Below the pieces are notes generated by a model that was not told the origin of the DNA, did no database searches, and saw nothing but the letters and a program-made list of their open reading frames with translations. This document shows, piece after piece, positions 42,329 to 52,390 of a stretch of DNA of 64,000 nucleotides. Position numbers and translations under genes: made by a program. Origin of the DNA: an uncultured Bacteroidales bacterium (GTDB lineage: Bacteria; Bacteroidota; Bacteroidia; Bacteroidales; Bacteroidaceae); contig CADAGO010000002.1 of NCBI GenBank assembly GCA_902787555.1, positions 1-64,000 of the forward strand, read 5' to 3'. Position 1 is the stretch's first letter. Each line of letters opens with the position of its first letter.

Positions 42329-44695
42329 ATGGAAAAAGAAAAGAAGCAGAGTGTAGCGAAAGGCGTGGCATTTATATGGATTTGCGTGTTGCTGGTGTTG
42401 ATCAGTGGTGCAGGGTTGGTGTATTCTATCGCGCAAGGCTGGTTAGGCAATATTCCTGAGATTGAGGAGTTGCAGAACCCAATCAACAAATATGCATCGC
42501 GTGTGTACTCTGACGACGGGGTGCTGCTGGGCACCTGGAGCTATGCAAGTCAGAATCGTGTGATGGTACCTTATGACTCTATCCCAGAGAATTTGGTGAA
42601 CGCACTGGTGGCTACTGAGGACGAACGATTCTTCGAGCATTCGGGTATCGACTTCAAGGCGCTGGGACGTGCCGTCGTGAAGACGCTGATTATGGGCGAC
42701 CGTTCGGCTGGTGGAGGTAGTACGCTGACTCAGCAGTTGGCGAAGCAGCTGTATACTGATGTTGCTCACGATTTGAAGGGACGTATCTTGCAGAAGCCGA
42801 TTGAGTGGTATATCGCCGTGCAGTTGGAGAAGTTCTATACTAAAGAGGAAATCATTGCGATGTATCTCAACCAGTTCGATTTCCTTTACAATGCCGTAGG
42901 TATCAAGAGTGCTGCGAATACCTACTTCGGCAAAGCTCCTTTTGACCTCAACCTCAATGAGTGTGCGGTGTTGGTGGGTATGTGTAAGAACCCTTCTCTG
43001 TACAACCCTGTTCGTGATAACGAGGAGTGTAAGCAGCGTCGTAATGTGGTGCTGCAGCAGATGCTCAAAGAAGGTTACATTACTAAACAGCAGTATAATG
43101 AGACATCTCAGATGCCTATTGATGTGTCGCTCTTCAAGATTACCAATCACAATGAAGGTATCGCACCTTATTTGCGCGAATATCTCCGTCAGATTATGAT
43201 GGCCAAAAAGCCAAACCGTAGTGACTATGCTTCTTGGCAGTATCAGTACTATTACGACGATTCGCTGGCGTGGGAGAACGACCCGCTGTTTGGATGGTGT
43301 AACAAGAACAAGAAGAAGAACGGCGAAAACTATAATATCTACACGGATGGTCTGAAGGTGTACACCACACTTGATACCCGTATGCAGAAATATGCGGAAG
43401 AAGCTGTGAGGGAACATGTGGCGAAGTATCTGCAGCCTGCGTTTGATAATCTGAGGAACCGTTATTCTACCTTTCCATATATCGGTGTGGATAAAGCCAG
43501 GGTAGAACGTATTATCAACCGTGCCATAAAACATTCGGAACGCTATAGAGTGCTGAAAGAGGCAGGCTACTCGGAGAAAGAGATTGAAGAGGCGTTCAAA
43601 GTCAAGACAAAGATGACGTTGCTGAAATATGAGAAGGACGGTACCTGTTCTGAGTATGAGACAGAGATGAGTCCACGAGATTCGATTCTCTATTACAAGA
43701 AATTCTTGCGTGGAGCGATGATGGCGATGGACCCTCTGACGGGATATGTACGTGCTTATGTGCCAGGCTTGGACTTCAAGCATTTCCAGTACGACAATGT
43801 GATGGGCTATCATGGCGGTCGCCGTCAGGTAGGTTCGACCATCAAGCCCTATCTCTATAGTCTGGCGATGATGAACGGCTGGACTCCTTGCGATGAAATC
43901 AATACAGCACAAGTGACTATCGGAGGCTGGTCGCCAGATGGAGGTGTAGGTGGCTATCGTACGCTTGCCGCAGCATTGGCTGCATCGAGCAATCAGGCGA
44001 GTGTACGTTTGATAGACCAACTGCGTCCAGAGAATTTCATCAATATCTTACGCCAGTTTGGTATTCGTACCGTGAATATAGAGCCAAACCTCACGCTCTG
44101 TTTGGGTACGTGCGACATCAGCGTAGGCGAGATGGTGAGCGGCTATACGGCTTTTGCCAACCAGGGATTGCGTACCGAACCTTTGGTTGTAACCCGCATC
44201 GAGGATGCTGATGGTAATGTGGTGGCAACATTCACTCCGCGTACGAATGAAGTACTGTCGCCTGAAGCTGCTTATCAGATGGTGACCATGTTGCGTGGTG
44301 TTATCAATAGTGGTACGGGTCGTGCATTGCGTTCATCTATTCGTGCTGATATGGGTGGTAAGACAGGTACGACAAACTCTCACGCAGACGGTTGGTTCAT
44401 GGGCTTCACCCCTCATCTCGTTGTAGGTGCATGGGTAGGAGGTGACGACCGCGATATCCACTTTGACTCTATGAGTTATGGTCAGGGTGCGCGAGCAGCT
44501 TTGCCTATCTACCACAAGTTTATGGATAAGGTGTATAGGGATGGCAGGTTTGGAATTGATCAGGATCAGAAGTTTGTAGAACCCGAGGACTTCGACCCAT
44601 GCTATAATGCGTTGAACGAACTCCGCAGTTTGGAGTATAGCGGAGAAGGAGTCGTGGATGAGTATGAGAATCAGATAGACGAGGCATTCCAATGA
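42329..44695 (+). CDS. Penicillin-binding protein 1A, bifunctional
   Basis: A 788-residue class A PBP with one N-terminal membrane helix (about 13-34). The glycosyltransferase (GT51) domain has the catalytic Glu97 in TEDERFFEH and GGSTLTQQLAKQLY. The transpeptidase has Ser503 in GSTIKPY (SxxK), SSNQAS (SxN) and GGKTGTTN (KTG). It builds and crosslinks peptidoglycan. The stop overlaps the kdsB start by 4 bp (ATGA), so the envelope genes that follow are probably in one transcript. Confidence 0.95.
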   Translation: MEKEKKQSVAKGVAFIWICVLLVLISGAGLVYSIAQGWLGNIPEIEELQNPINKYASRVYSDDGVLLGTWSYASQNRVMVPYDSIPENLVNALVATEDERFFEHSGIDFKALGRAVVKTLIMGDRSAGGGSTLTQQLAKQLYTDVAHDLKGRILQKPIEWYIAVQLEKFYTKEEIIAMYLNQFDFLYNAVGIKSAANTYFGKAPFDLNLNECAVLVGMCKNPSLYNPVRDNEECKQRRNVVLQQMLKEGYITKQQYNETSQMPIDVSLFKITNHNEGIAPYLREYLRQIMMAKKPNRSDYASWQYQYYYDDSLAWENDPLFGWCNKNKKKNGENYNIYTDGLKVYTTLDTRMQKYAEEAVREHVAKYLQPAFDNLRNRYSTFPYIGVDKARVERIINRAIKHSERYRVLKEAGYSEKEIEEAFKVKTKMTLLKYEKDGTCSEYETEMSPRDSILYYKKFLRGAMMAMDPLTGYVRAYVPGLDFKHFQYDNVMGYHGGRRQVGSTIKPYLYSLAMMNGWTPCDEINTAQVTIGGWSPDGGVGGYRTLAAALAASSNQASVRLIDQLRPENFINILRQFGIRTVNIEPNLTLCLGTCDISVGEMVSGYTAFANQGLRTEPLVVTRIEDADGNVVATFTPRTNEVLSPEAAYQMVTMLRGVINSGTGRALRSSIRADMGGKTGTTNSHADGWFMGFTPHLVVGAWVGGDDRDIHFDSMSYGQGARAALPIYHKFMDKVYRDGRFGIDQDQKFVEPEDFDPCYNALNELRSLEYSGEGVVDEYENQIDEAFQ

Positions 44696-45453
44696 AATAT
44701 ATAGGTATCATTCCAGCACGTTATGCTTCTACCCGCTTTCCTGCAAAACCATTAGCGATGCTGGGCGGTAAACGTGTGATTGAACGTGTGTACAATCAAG
44801 TTGTAGGTCAGCTGGACGATGTGTTTGTGGCTACTGACGATGAACGTATTGAGCAGGCTGTGAAGGCGTTTGGAGGTAAAGTGGTGATGACCAGTACAGA
44901 ATGTCGCAGCGGTACCGATCGCTGTTGGGAAGCTGCAAGTAAGATGGGATTGTCGGCTAATGAAGTGATAATTAATATTCAGGGTGACGAACCTTTTATC
45001 CAACCACAGCAGATTGCTGCCATCAAGGCGTGTTTCGACGATGAGTCGGTAGGGATTGCTACATTGGTAAAACCTTTCACTCCTGATGACGGATTTGCTG
45101 CTTTGGAGAATGTAAACTCTCCGAAGGTAGTAGTGAACAGCCGGATGGAAGCGCTGTATTTTTCGCGTTCCATCATTCCTTTTACACGTGGAAAAGAAAA
45201 AGAGGAGTGGCTGGCTGGACATATCTATTATAAGCACATCGGAATCTATGCCTATCGCACGAAGGTGCTGAGCGAGATAACCCAACTGCCTCAGTCTTCA
45301 CTCGAACTGGCTGAATCGCTGGAGCAGTTGCGTTGGTTAGAGAACGGCTACAAAATCAAGGTAGGGGTGTCGGACATCGAGACAATCGGTATAGATACGC
45401 CTGAAGACTTGGAAAAAGCTGAACAGTTTCTGAAGAATCGAGAAAACAAATAA
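44692..45453 (+). CDS. kdsB: CMP-KDO synthetase
   Basis: A 253-residue enzyme that activates KDO with CTP for lipopolysaccharide inner core synthesis. Family signatures are IIPARYASTRFPAKPLA at the N-terminus, SGTDRCWEA, IQGDEPFI and LEQLRWLENGY. It overlaps the PBP1A gene by 4 bp and the lipoprotein gene by 1 bp. Confidence 0.97.
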   Translation: MKYIGIIPARYASTRFPAKPLAMLGGKRVIERVYNQVVGQLDDVFVATDDERIEQAVKAFGGKVVMTSTECRSGTDRCWEAASKMGLSANEVIINIQGDEPFIQPQQIAAIKACFDDESVGIATLVKPFTPDDGFAALENVNSPKVVVNSRMEALYFSRSIIPFTRGKEKEEWLAGHIYYKHIGIYAYRTKVLSEITQLPQSSLELAESLEQLRWLENGYKIKVGVSDIETIGIDTPEDLEKAEQFLKNRENK

Positions 45454-45929
45454 TGAATATGATGAAGAAATTAGTGTATGCAGTGATGCTGTGTCTGGGT
45501 GCGACAGGCTTTGTGGCTTGTTCGGTGGACACAGATAGCGAAGCGAGTGTCACCATTCAGTATGAGGGCTACTGCGACAGTGTGGTGTTTGTTCATCCAG
45601 AGGACACAGTGTTTGAAAAGTACATCCGTGAAGTGATTGCTACGAAAACCATCCCACTGGTAGGTGCATATTCGGCATTCAATGAAAGCTATACATCACA
45701 GGATGAGTATATTCAGAATGCGATAGCAAACTGTAACTTGAAGGCTTTGAAGACCTATGAGCAGATGGTAAGAAATGTGCCCTCTAAGCATCTTTTCGAT
45801 ACGATGACAACCCTCTATGGTGATTCTGTCGATTTCACCCCGTTGGGCTACTACACCGTCTATTACAGCCTCTATGGTTTTTTAAATGAACGGATGGTAC
45901 AGATAGGAACAACTTACAAAGAATATTAA
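45453..45929 (+). CDS. Hypothetical lipoprotein
   Basis: A 158-residue lipoprotein with lipobox FVAC (Cys23), then a soluble domain with no family I know. Start codon and the kdsB stop share a base (TAATG), so it is translated with kdsB. Starts at codon 3 or 4 are possible. The envelope context suggests a periplasmic or outer membrane role. Confidence 0.7.
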   Translation: MNMMKKLVYAVMLCLGATGFVACSVDTDSEASVTIQYEGYCDSVVFVHPEDTVFEKYIREVIATKTIPLVGAYSAFNESYTSQDEYIQNAIANCNLKALKTYEQMVRNVPSKHLFDTMTTLYGDSVDFTPLGYYTVYYSLYGFLNERMVQIGTTYKEY

Positions 45930-45941
45930 TCCCTTACAGCC

Positions 45942-47792
45942 ATGAAATACCCCTTTCTGATATTACTGTTGCTGATGAGCTATCCGCTGATGGCGCAACC
46001 CCGTTATGACCTGAAAAGTTTGCAACGTGAACAGTTGGGTAGGGGAGTAGTGGTATGTCGTACCGCCGAAGGTGACAGCGTGAGTGTCTCTTGGCGTTAT
46101 CTGGAAGATGACGATATATCGACAGGTTTCAACGTCTATCGGGATGGGAAGAAGATCAACAAGACACCCGTTACGGCATCCTCCTATCTCAAATTGCCTT
46201 ACGAAGGCGGGGCGACCTATGAAGTAAGGACGGTTGACAAAAACAAAGAATCGCATCGGAAAGACGGACGTTTCGTCTTGAAAGATGATGCCCCTAAGGG
46301 TTATCTGAGTGTTCCATTGGAAATACCTGAAGGTGGAACTACACCTGACGGACGTCGCTATAACTATAGTGCCAATGATGCTTCTGTAGGTGATGTGGAT
46401 GGTGATGGAGAATATGAAATTATCTTGAAATGGGATCCTTCGAACTCTCATGATAATGCACACGACGGTTATACAGGCAATGTGCTCTTCGACTGCTATC
46501 GTCTTGATGGTACACGTTTGTGGCGTATCGACTTAGGTCGGAATATCCGTGCAGGAGCGCACTATACGCAGTTTATGGTTTACGACCTCGATGGTGACGG
46601 AAAGGCCGAGGTGGTGATGAAAACCAGCGATGGAACTATCGATGGAAAAGGAAAACTTATTGGTGATGCAGAAGCCGACTATCGTACCCATACGGGCAGG
46701 CTCGGACGTATTCTTTCGGGCAACGAGTACCTCACCGTATTCAGCGGACAGACAGGTGAGAACCTCTGTACTGTTGACTATGTTCCAGGTCTGAATACAG
46801 GCAATTGGGGCGATGATTATGGAAACCGAAGTGAGCGCTATCTCGCTTGCGTAGCATATCTTGATGGTTGTCATCCGAGTGTGGTGATGTGTAGAGGCTA
46901 CTATGAACGCACTACTTTGACGGCATGGGATTGGGATGGTAAGCAACTCACTCAGCGCTGGGCGTTCGACAGTCAGAATCCTGGCATGAGAGGGTGGGGC
47001 GGACAAGGTAATCACAACCTGCGTGTGGCAGATGTAGATGCAGACGGGAAGGATGAAATCGTCTATGGTGCCATGTGTGTTGATAATGATGGAAAGGGCC
47101 TATGGAACACCCGTATGGGACATGGTGATGCGATGCACCTGATGGGCTTCTTCCCCGATTCCGACCTATTGCAGGTATGGGATGTACATGAGAACCGTCG
47201 TGACGGCTCAACGCTTGTTCAGGCTGCAACAGGTGAAGTCATCTTCCAAATCCCTTCGAATGCCGATGTGGGACGCGGTATGGCAGCCGATATAGATCCT
47301 ACGAATTATGGAGTGGAGATGTGGTCGTCAACCTCAGGAGGTATCTTGAATCTGAAAGGTGAGGTCATCGCACCTGCATTCATATCTACGAATTTCGCAG
47401 TGTGGTGGACAGGCGACTTGAATCGCGAACTGCTTGACGGAGCACGTATCTCAAAGTATAATCCAGCCACGAAACGTGCTGATGTTATCATGGACATGTC
47501 GCGTGAGTGTTCCTTCAATAATGGTACGAAAAGTAATCCGTGTTTGGAAGTCGACCTGCTAGGCGACTGGCGCGAAGAGGTCATCGTACGTACTCGCCGT
47601 AGTGATGAGTTGCGTATTTATGTTACCGACTATACAACCCAGTATAGGTTCTACACATTGATGCAGGACATCCCATATCGTCTAAGTGTAGCAACCCAGA
47701 ATGTCGCCTATAACCAGCCTTCTGAGTTGGGCTGCTACTTCGGACCGGATTTGAAGAAAGGGAAGGCGTTTCGTGGATGTGTTGTAAAGTAA
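45942..47792 (+). CDS. PL11 rhamnogalacturonan lyase
   Basis: A 616-residue secreted lyase (signal peptide ending LMA-Q) that cleaves the rhamnogalacturonan I backbone. A short N-terminal FN3-like domain (about 30-110) is followed by the eight-bladed propeller. The calcium-type repeats typical of PL11 are DVDGDGEYEIILKWDPSN, DLDGDGKAEVVMKTSDG and DVDADGKDEIVYG. It starts 12 bp after the lipoprotein gene. Finding it in an LPS/peptidoglycan gene run, without a SusCD pair, is unusual. Confidence 0.92.
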   Translation: MKYPFLILLLLMSYPLMAQPRYDLKSLQREQLGRGVVVCRTAEGDSVSVSWRYLEDDDISTGFNVYRDGKKINKTPVTASSYLKLPYEGGATYEVRTVDKNKESHRKDGRFVLKDDAPKGYLSVPLEIPEGGTTPDGRRYNYSANDASVGDVDGDGEYEIILKWDPSNSHDNAHDGYTGNVLFDCYRLDGTRLWRIDLGRNIRAGAHYTQFMVYDLDGDGKAEVVMKTSDGTIDGKGKLIGDAEADYRTHTGRLGRILSGNEYLTVFSGQTGENLCTVDYVPGLNTGNWGDDYGNRSERYLACVAYLDGCHPSVVMCRGYYERTTLTAWDWDGKQLTQRWAFDSQNPGMRGWGGQGNHNLRVADVDADGKDEIVYGAMCVDNDGKGLWNTRMGHGDAMHLMGFFPDSDLLQVWDVHENRRDGSTLVQAATGEVIFQIPSNADVGRGMAADIDPTNYGVEMWSSTSGGILNLKGEVIAPAFISTNFAVWWTGDLNRELLDGARISKYNPATKRADVIMDMSRECSFNNGTKSNPCLEVDLLGDWREEVIVRTRRSDELRIYVTDYTTQYRFYTLMQDIPYRLSVATQNVAYNQPSELGCYFGPDLKKGKAFRGCVVK

Positions 47793-47825
47793 AGAGATAA
47801 TTCTAAGTTAGGAATATTAATAAGG

Positions 47826-48707
47826 ATGAACGCAGAAGCAATAGAACAATTATTAGAGAAGAAAGTATTTGGAATCACATTGCTCGATCCCATCATGTTT
47901 TGCTTGAAGGCATTTGCCATCTTTCTGTTGATTCAGATAGCTGTGTGGGTGATTCGTTTCTTTATGAACCCAGAGCGAGCCAAACGAAAGAATCGTAAGT
48001 TCGATGAAACCAGTATGGTGTTTTTCCGCAAATTGCTAGTTACTGTTGTGTACATTTTGGGTCTCGCATGTGTGCTGTATTTGATTCCACCTTTGCGTAC
48101 TTTTGCGACCTCCATCCTTGCCAGTGCAGGTATCATGGCTATGGCGATAGGTTTGGCTTCCCAGGAAGCTCTCTCGAATTTCGTAAGCGGTATCTTCATC
48201 ATTCTTGCCAAACCCTTCCGTATCGGTGATATGGTGTCGCTCGATAGTGGTCAGACGGGTAAGGTGACAGAGATTGCCATCCGTCACACTATCATCACTA
48301 CAGCTGAGAACCGTCAGGTCATCGTGCCAAATTCCAAAATCAACTCAGCTATCATCACCAACTCTACCATTAAGGATACCCGTACTTGTGTATTTGTAGA
48401 GGTAGGTGTGGCATATTCTGAGAACCTCGACCATTGCATTGATGAGATGCGTAAGGTGATTGAAGCCGACCCTCGCGTGTTGGACAAGCGTACAGAAAAA
48501 GAGAAATCCGACGGGGTGGAGAAAGTCATCATTCGTGTCTTGGAATTGGGCAGTTCATCTATCACTCTTCGTGCTTATGTATGGGCACCCAATCCAGCTG
48601 ATGCATTCGTACTGAAATGCGATTTGCTGAAAGCCGTGAAGGATCACTACGATGAGGTAGGTATCGAGATTCCTTATCCGTATATGAATGTGGTTAGGAA
48701 AGCGTAA
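47826..48707 (+). CDS. Small-conductance mechanosensitive channel (MscS family)
   Basis: A 293-residue inner membrane channel. Three helices (about 17-42, 65-86, 95-125) include the pore-lining TM3 region ASAGIMAMAIGLASQEALSNFVSGIFI, followed by the beta domain (IRHTIITTAENRQVIVPNSKI) and C-terminal cage. It opens under membrane tension to release solutes. Confidence 0.94.
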   Translation: MNAEAIEQLLEKKVFGITLLDPIMFCLKAFAIFLLIQIAVWVIRFFMNPERAKRKNRKFDETSMVFFRKLLVTVVYILGLACVLYLIPPLRTFATSILASAGIMAMAIGLASQEALSNFVSGIFIILAKPFRIGDMVSLDSGQTGKVTEIAIRHTIITTAENRQVIVPNSKINSAIITNSTIKDTRTCVFVEVGVAYSENLDHCIDEMRKVIEADPRVLDKRTEKEKSDGVEKVIIRVLELGSSSITLRAYVWAPNPADAFVLKCDLLKAVKDHYDEVGIEIPYPYMNVVRKA

Positions 48708-48716
48708 TCTGAAATT

Positions 48717-49253
48717 ATGGATTATCAACAGATATTTGATAAGTACTATCCCGACGAGAACGAACAGCGTCGCATTCTGCTGACTCATAGCCGTCTGGTG
48801 GCAGACAAGGCTTTGGCGATAGCTCGTCAGCATCCTGAGATGTTGCTCGACATGCCTTTCATCGAAGAGGCTGCAATGCTGCACGATATCGGCATCCGCG
48901 AATGCGATGCAGCCAGCATCTATTGCTTTGGTTCCAAGCCCTATCTTTGTCATGGTATCATCGGAGCCGAGATGTTGCGTGCAGAAGGCTATCCGCTTCA
49001 TGCGTTGGTATGTGAGCGTCACACAGGAACTGGTTTGACTCAGGACTATATCCTCACCAACAATCTGCCCCTTCCTCATCGCGACTTGGTGCCTGTCACT
49101 CTTGAAGAGCAGCTCATCTGTTTTGCCGACAAGTTTTTCTCGAAGACCCGTCCCGATCAGGAGAAATCGGTTGATGCTGCGTTGAAAAGCATTGCAAAAT
49201 TTGGTGATGAGTGTGCAGAAAAATTTCTCCGTTGGTGTCATTTGTTCCTTTAA
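48717..49253 (+). CDS. HD domain phosphohydrolase
   Basis: A 178-residue protein with the HD signature: AAMLHDIG (HD at about residues 59-60), SRLVADKA upstream, and VCERHTG and CFADKFFSKTR later. The family hydrolyses nucleotides or similar phosphoesters. The substrate is unknown. It follows mscS by 9 bp. Confidence 0.9.
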   Translation: MDYQQIFDKYYPDENEQRRILLTHSRLVADKALAIARQHPEMLLDMPFIEEAAMLHDIGIRECDAASIYCFGSKPYLCHGIIGAEMLRAEGYPLHALVCERHTGTGLTQDYILTNNLPLPHRDLVPVTLEEQLICFADKFFSKTRPDQEKSVDAALKSIAKFGDECAEKFLRWCHLFL

Positions 49254-49292
49254 CACGTCACTTTTCCCCTTCTTTAAGATTATTTATGACCA

Positions 49293-49312
49293 AACGAAAC
49301 AAAAGTTTCGTT
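49293..49312. promoter_or_regulatory. Inverted repeat before the LptD-like gene promoter
   Basis: AACGAAAC-AAAA-GTTTCGTT has perfect 8-bp arms and ends 9 bp before the -7 box at 49322, covering the -33 region. An operator is the simplest reading. Confidence 0.55.
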
Positions 49313-49321
49313 ATTTTGTCG

Positions 49322-49329
49322 TATCTTTG
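49322..49329 (+). promoter_or_regulatory. -7 box of the LptD-like gene
   Basis: TATCTTTG, 27 bases before the TTG start at 49356. Confidence 0.7.
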
Positions 49330-49355
49330 CATTTTGAATGTAGGCCGACAACGAT

Positions 49356-52223
49356 TTGAATAGAAGAATCTACATATTGCTGCTGTTTCTGTGCGTGATG
49401 ATTTCCATGGCGCAAGGTTTTGGTGATGTTAGGGGCGTTATCGTGAACGACTCCATCATCACACCTTCCGACACCCTGCCACCATTGAACATCGACACGG
49501 CAGCTGTTCATCAGCTCGACTCTGCCACCCAAGCCCAACTCCAGCAACTTGATTCCATCAAAAGCCGGTTCGACGAGGAACACGGCATAGAGCCAGAAGG
49601 AAATCCGCGTGCCATTCAGTGGAACGACTCTGTTGCTGCTGCTGAAGACTCCATTCGTCGTATGAAGAAGCCCGATGTACTGGATGCTCCTGTATCCTAT
49701 GAGGCATCTGACTCTGTGGTGTTCTTCATGAAGACCAAGGATGCCTATCTCTATGGAGAGAGCGATGTGCAGTATCAGAACATGGACCTCAAGGCTGCCC
49801 GAATCATGATGAATATGGACAGCTCGATTGTGCACGCCACCTATGTGCTCGACACGTTGGGCGTGTCGCATGGCGCCGAACCGACCATGAAGGGAAAGCC
49901 TGTCTTCAAGCAGGGCAATGATGAATATATGTCGGAAAAGATGGACTACAACTTCAAGACTCGCAAAGGTTTCATCACCAACGTGACCACCGAACAGGAG
50001 GAAGGCTTCATCCGCAGTGAGGAATCGAAGAAAGGCGATGGTGATGAGGTCTATCTGCGTCGAGGCACTTACACCACCTGCGATGAGGAGCATCCACACT
50101 TCTATATCCGTATGTCGCGAGCCAAGGTCCACACAGGCAAGAGCGTGTTCTCAGGTCCAGCCTGGCTGGTTGTCGAGGATGTTCCCCTTCCGCTCGTTGT
50201 CCCCTTTGCCTTTTTCCCCCTCACTACGAAGTATTCGTCAGGCTTCATCATGCCGAGCTATGGCGATGAATCCTCTCGAGGTTTCTATCTGCGTGACGGA
50301 GGTTACTACTTTGCCATCAACGACCATGTAGATGCCAAACTGACGGGTGAAATCTTTACGAAGGGTTCATGGTCGGTAGCGCTCCAGACCACCTATCGCA
50401 CTCGCTACAAGTACTCAGGCAACTTCTATTTCAATTATCAGGTGACGAAAGACGGTGAGAAGAACATGCCTGACTATAATGTCGTCAAGAACTTCAAACT
50501 CCAATGGTCACACCGTCAGGACAGCAAGGCTAATCCTAATAGCTCTTTCACAGCAAGTGTCAACTTCGCCACTCAAAGCTATGAGCGCAACAACCTCTCG
50601 AGCCTCTATAATCCAACCTCTTATTCGCAGAGCACACGAACCTCCAGCATCAGCTATTCACGCACGTTCGATAAGTTGGGCCTTACTCTCTCGTCAAGCT
50701 TCAATATTGCACAGAACATGATCGACTCAACCCTGTCGCTCACGCTGCCTAACCTCAGTATTTCCCTCAGCCGCTTCTATCCCTTCAAGCGGAAACATCA
50801 GGTAGGAAAGGAACGCTGGTACGAGAAGATAGCCATGTCATACACAGGAAACCTCTCCAACAGCATCACGACCAAGGAAGACAAGTTGCTCCATTCCAGC
50901 CTCATCAAGGATTGGCGCAACGGTATGCGTCACACCATCCCCATCTCAGCTTCCTTCAACATATTAGGCTATGTGAATGTCACACCTTCGTTCAACTATA
51001 CCGAACGATGGTACACCAACCGTATCGAACAGAGTTGGAATCCTGTAGCACAAGTCGTTGAGCGTGACACCATCTGGGGCTTCAATCGTGTTTACAACTA
51101 CAACCTCAGTCTGTCGTTCAATACGAAGGTCTATGGTATGTACACCCCGAATCCCAAGATATGGGGCAAGCGGATACAGAAAGTGCGACACGTATTCACT
51201 CCGACCATCAGCTTCAGCTATGCGCCCGATTTCGGAGCCAGTCACTATGGCTACTGGAAGACTTACACCAAGACCGACCTTGATGGAAACGTCACCTACG
51301 TCGACTACTCGCCATACTCCAATTCCCTCTATGGTACCGTATCGAGAGGAAAAACAGGCTCTATCACCTTTGATATGTCCAATAATATCGAGATGAAATA
51401 CCTCGACTCGAGAGACTCACTCAAAAAGATACCAATCATTGATGAGCTCGGTGCCAGCCTGTCCTACAACCTCGCAGCAAAGACCCAGCCGTGGAGCAAC
51501 CTATCCACACGTCTGCGACTTAAGTTCGGAAAGACCACGTTCAACGTGAACGCCGTGTTCCATACCTATGCTTACGAGTTCGACAGCCGTGGAAATGTCG
51601 TTGTCGGCAATCGCACAGAGTGGTCATACGGCCGATTCGGACGCTTCCAGGGAATGAGTAAGAATCTCTCATACTCCTTTAACAACCAGTCATGGGACAA
51701 ATTCAAGAAGTTCTTCAATAAGCTCTTCAAGAGGGGAGTAGACGACGAGGAGGAAGAAAACAATGAAGAAGACGATGAGGACGATGATGGAAATACAAAC
51801 AAAAACAAGGCAAAAGCAAAAGACGACCTTGATGAAGACGGCTACATGAAATTCAAGATACCATGGTCGTTCAGCATCTCCTACGGTATCACTATGGCAG
51901 AAGACCGTTCCGCTAAGATCAATGTCAAGAACATGCGCTATCCATATAAGTTCACGCAGAACCTCAACTTTTCTGGTACCATCAAGCTCTCCAATGCATG
52001 GAATGCCAGTTTCTCGTCAGGATATGACTTCACTAACCATGCCATCTCGATGACTACCGCCAATATCTCGCGTGACATGCACTGCTTCAACATCAGCGCA
52101 GGCTTCGTCTTCGGTCCATTCACCTCATATCACATTACCCTCCGTGCAAACGCCAGCACCCTGACCGATGCACTCAAGTACGACAAGAAGAGTAGCTACT
52201 CCAGCTCCATCCGTTGGTATTGA
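49356..52223 (+). CDS. LptD-like outer membrane LPS assembly protein
   Basis: A 955-residue protein with a signal peptide (NRRIYILLLFLCVMISMAQG). Residues 70-260 form an OstA-like beta-jellyroll, followed by a large barrel of aromatic, alternating strands. An acidic low-complexity loop (EEEENNEEDDEDDDG, about 800-815) lies within the barrel, an addition I have not seen in E. coli LptD. LptD inserts LPS in the outer leaflet. The start codon is TTG: the only upstream ATG (49338) is followed at once by a stop, and the next ATG would cut the signal peptide. A DUF4105-type or other barrel is less likely. Confidence 0.85.
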   Translation: MNRRIYILLLFLCVMISMAQGFGDVRGVIVNDSIITPSDTLPPLNIDTAAVHQLDSATQAQLQQLDSIKSRFDEEHGIEPEGNPRAIQWNDSVAAAEDSIRRMKKPDVLDAPVSYEASDSVVFFMKTKDAYLYGESDVQYQNMDLKAARIMMNMDSSIVHATYVLDTLGVSHGAEPTMKGKPVFKQGNDEYMSEKMDYNFKTRKGFITNVTTEQEEGFIRSEESKKGDGDEVYLRRGTYTTCDEEHPHFYIRMSRAKVHTGKSVFSGPAWLVVEDVPLPLVVPFAFFPLTTKYSSGFIMPSYGDESSRGFYLRDGGYYFAINDHVDAKLTGEIFTKGSWSVALQTTYRTRYKYSGNFYFNYQVTKDGEKNMPDYNVVKNFKLQWSHRQDSKANPNSSFTASVNFATQSYERNNLSSLYNPTSYSQSTRTSSISYSRTFDKLGLTLSSSFNIAQNMIDSTLSLTLPNLSISLSRFYPFKRKHQVGKERWYEKIAMSYTGNLSNSITTKEDKLLHSSLIKDWRNGMRHTIPISASFNILGYVNVTPSFNYTERWYTNRIEQSWNPVAQVVERDTIWGFNRVYNYNLSLSFNTKVYGMYTPNPKIWGKRIQKVRHVFTPTISFSYAPDFGASHYGYWKTYTKTDLDGNVTYVDYSPYSNSLYGTVSRGKTGSITFDMSNNIEMKYLDSRDSLKKIPIIDELGASLSYNLAAKTQPWSNLSTRLRLKFGKTTFNVNAVFHTYAYEFDSRGNVVVGNRTEWSYGRFGRFQGMSKNLSYSFNNQSWDKFKKFFNKLFKRGVDDEEEENNEEDDEDDDGNTNKNKAKAKDDLDEDGYMKFKIPWSFSISYGITMAEDRSAKINVKNMRYPYKFTQNLNFSGTIKLSNAWNASFSSGYDFTNHAISMTTANISRDMHCFNISAGFVFGPFTSYHITLRANASTLTDALKYDKKSSYSSSIRWY

Positions 52224-52390
52224 TAGCCCTAAGCAGCCCCAAAAGGAGGAGGGTAACGTTTAGAAGACCCCTCTGTCCTGCGGACATCTCTATCTTTATG
52301 GGGAGAAACTAACGTCTAGCGTCTCTAACAACTAAAGTATAGAACTCACAACTAAAGCCCTTTTCTTATTCATATACACTTCTCCTATAT

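Noticed and set aside
42443-44020. Long open frame on the minus strand (525 codons) opposite the PBP1A gene
   Set aside because: It runs antisense through conserved motifs of a complete PBP1A. Its translation is rich in His, Arg and Cys without any domain, as expected from codon bias on the other strand.
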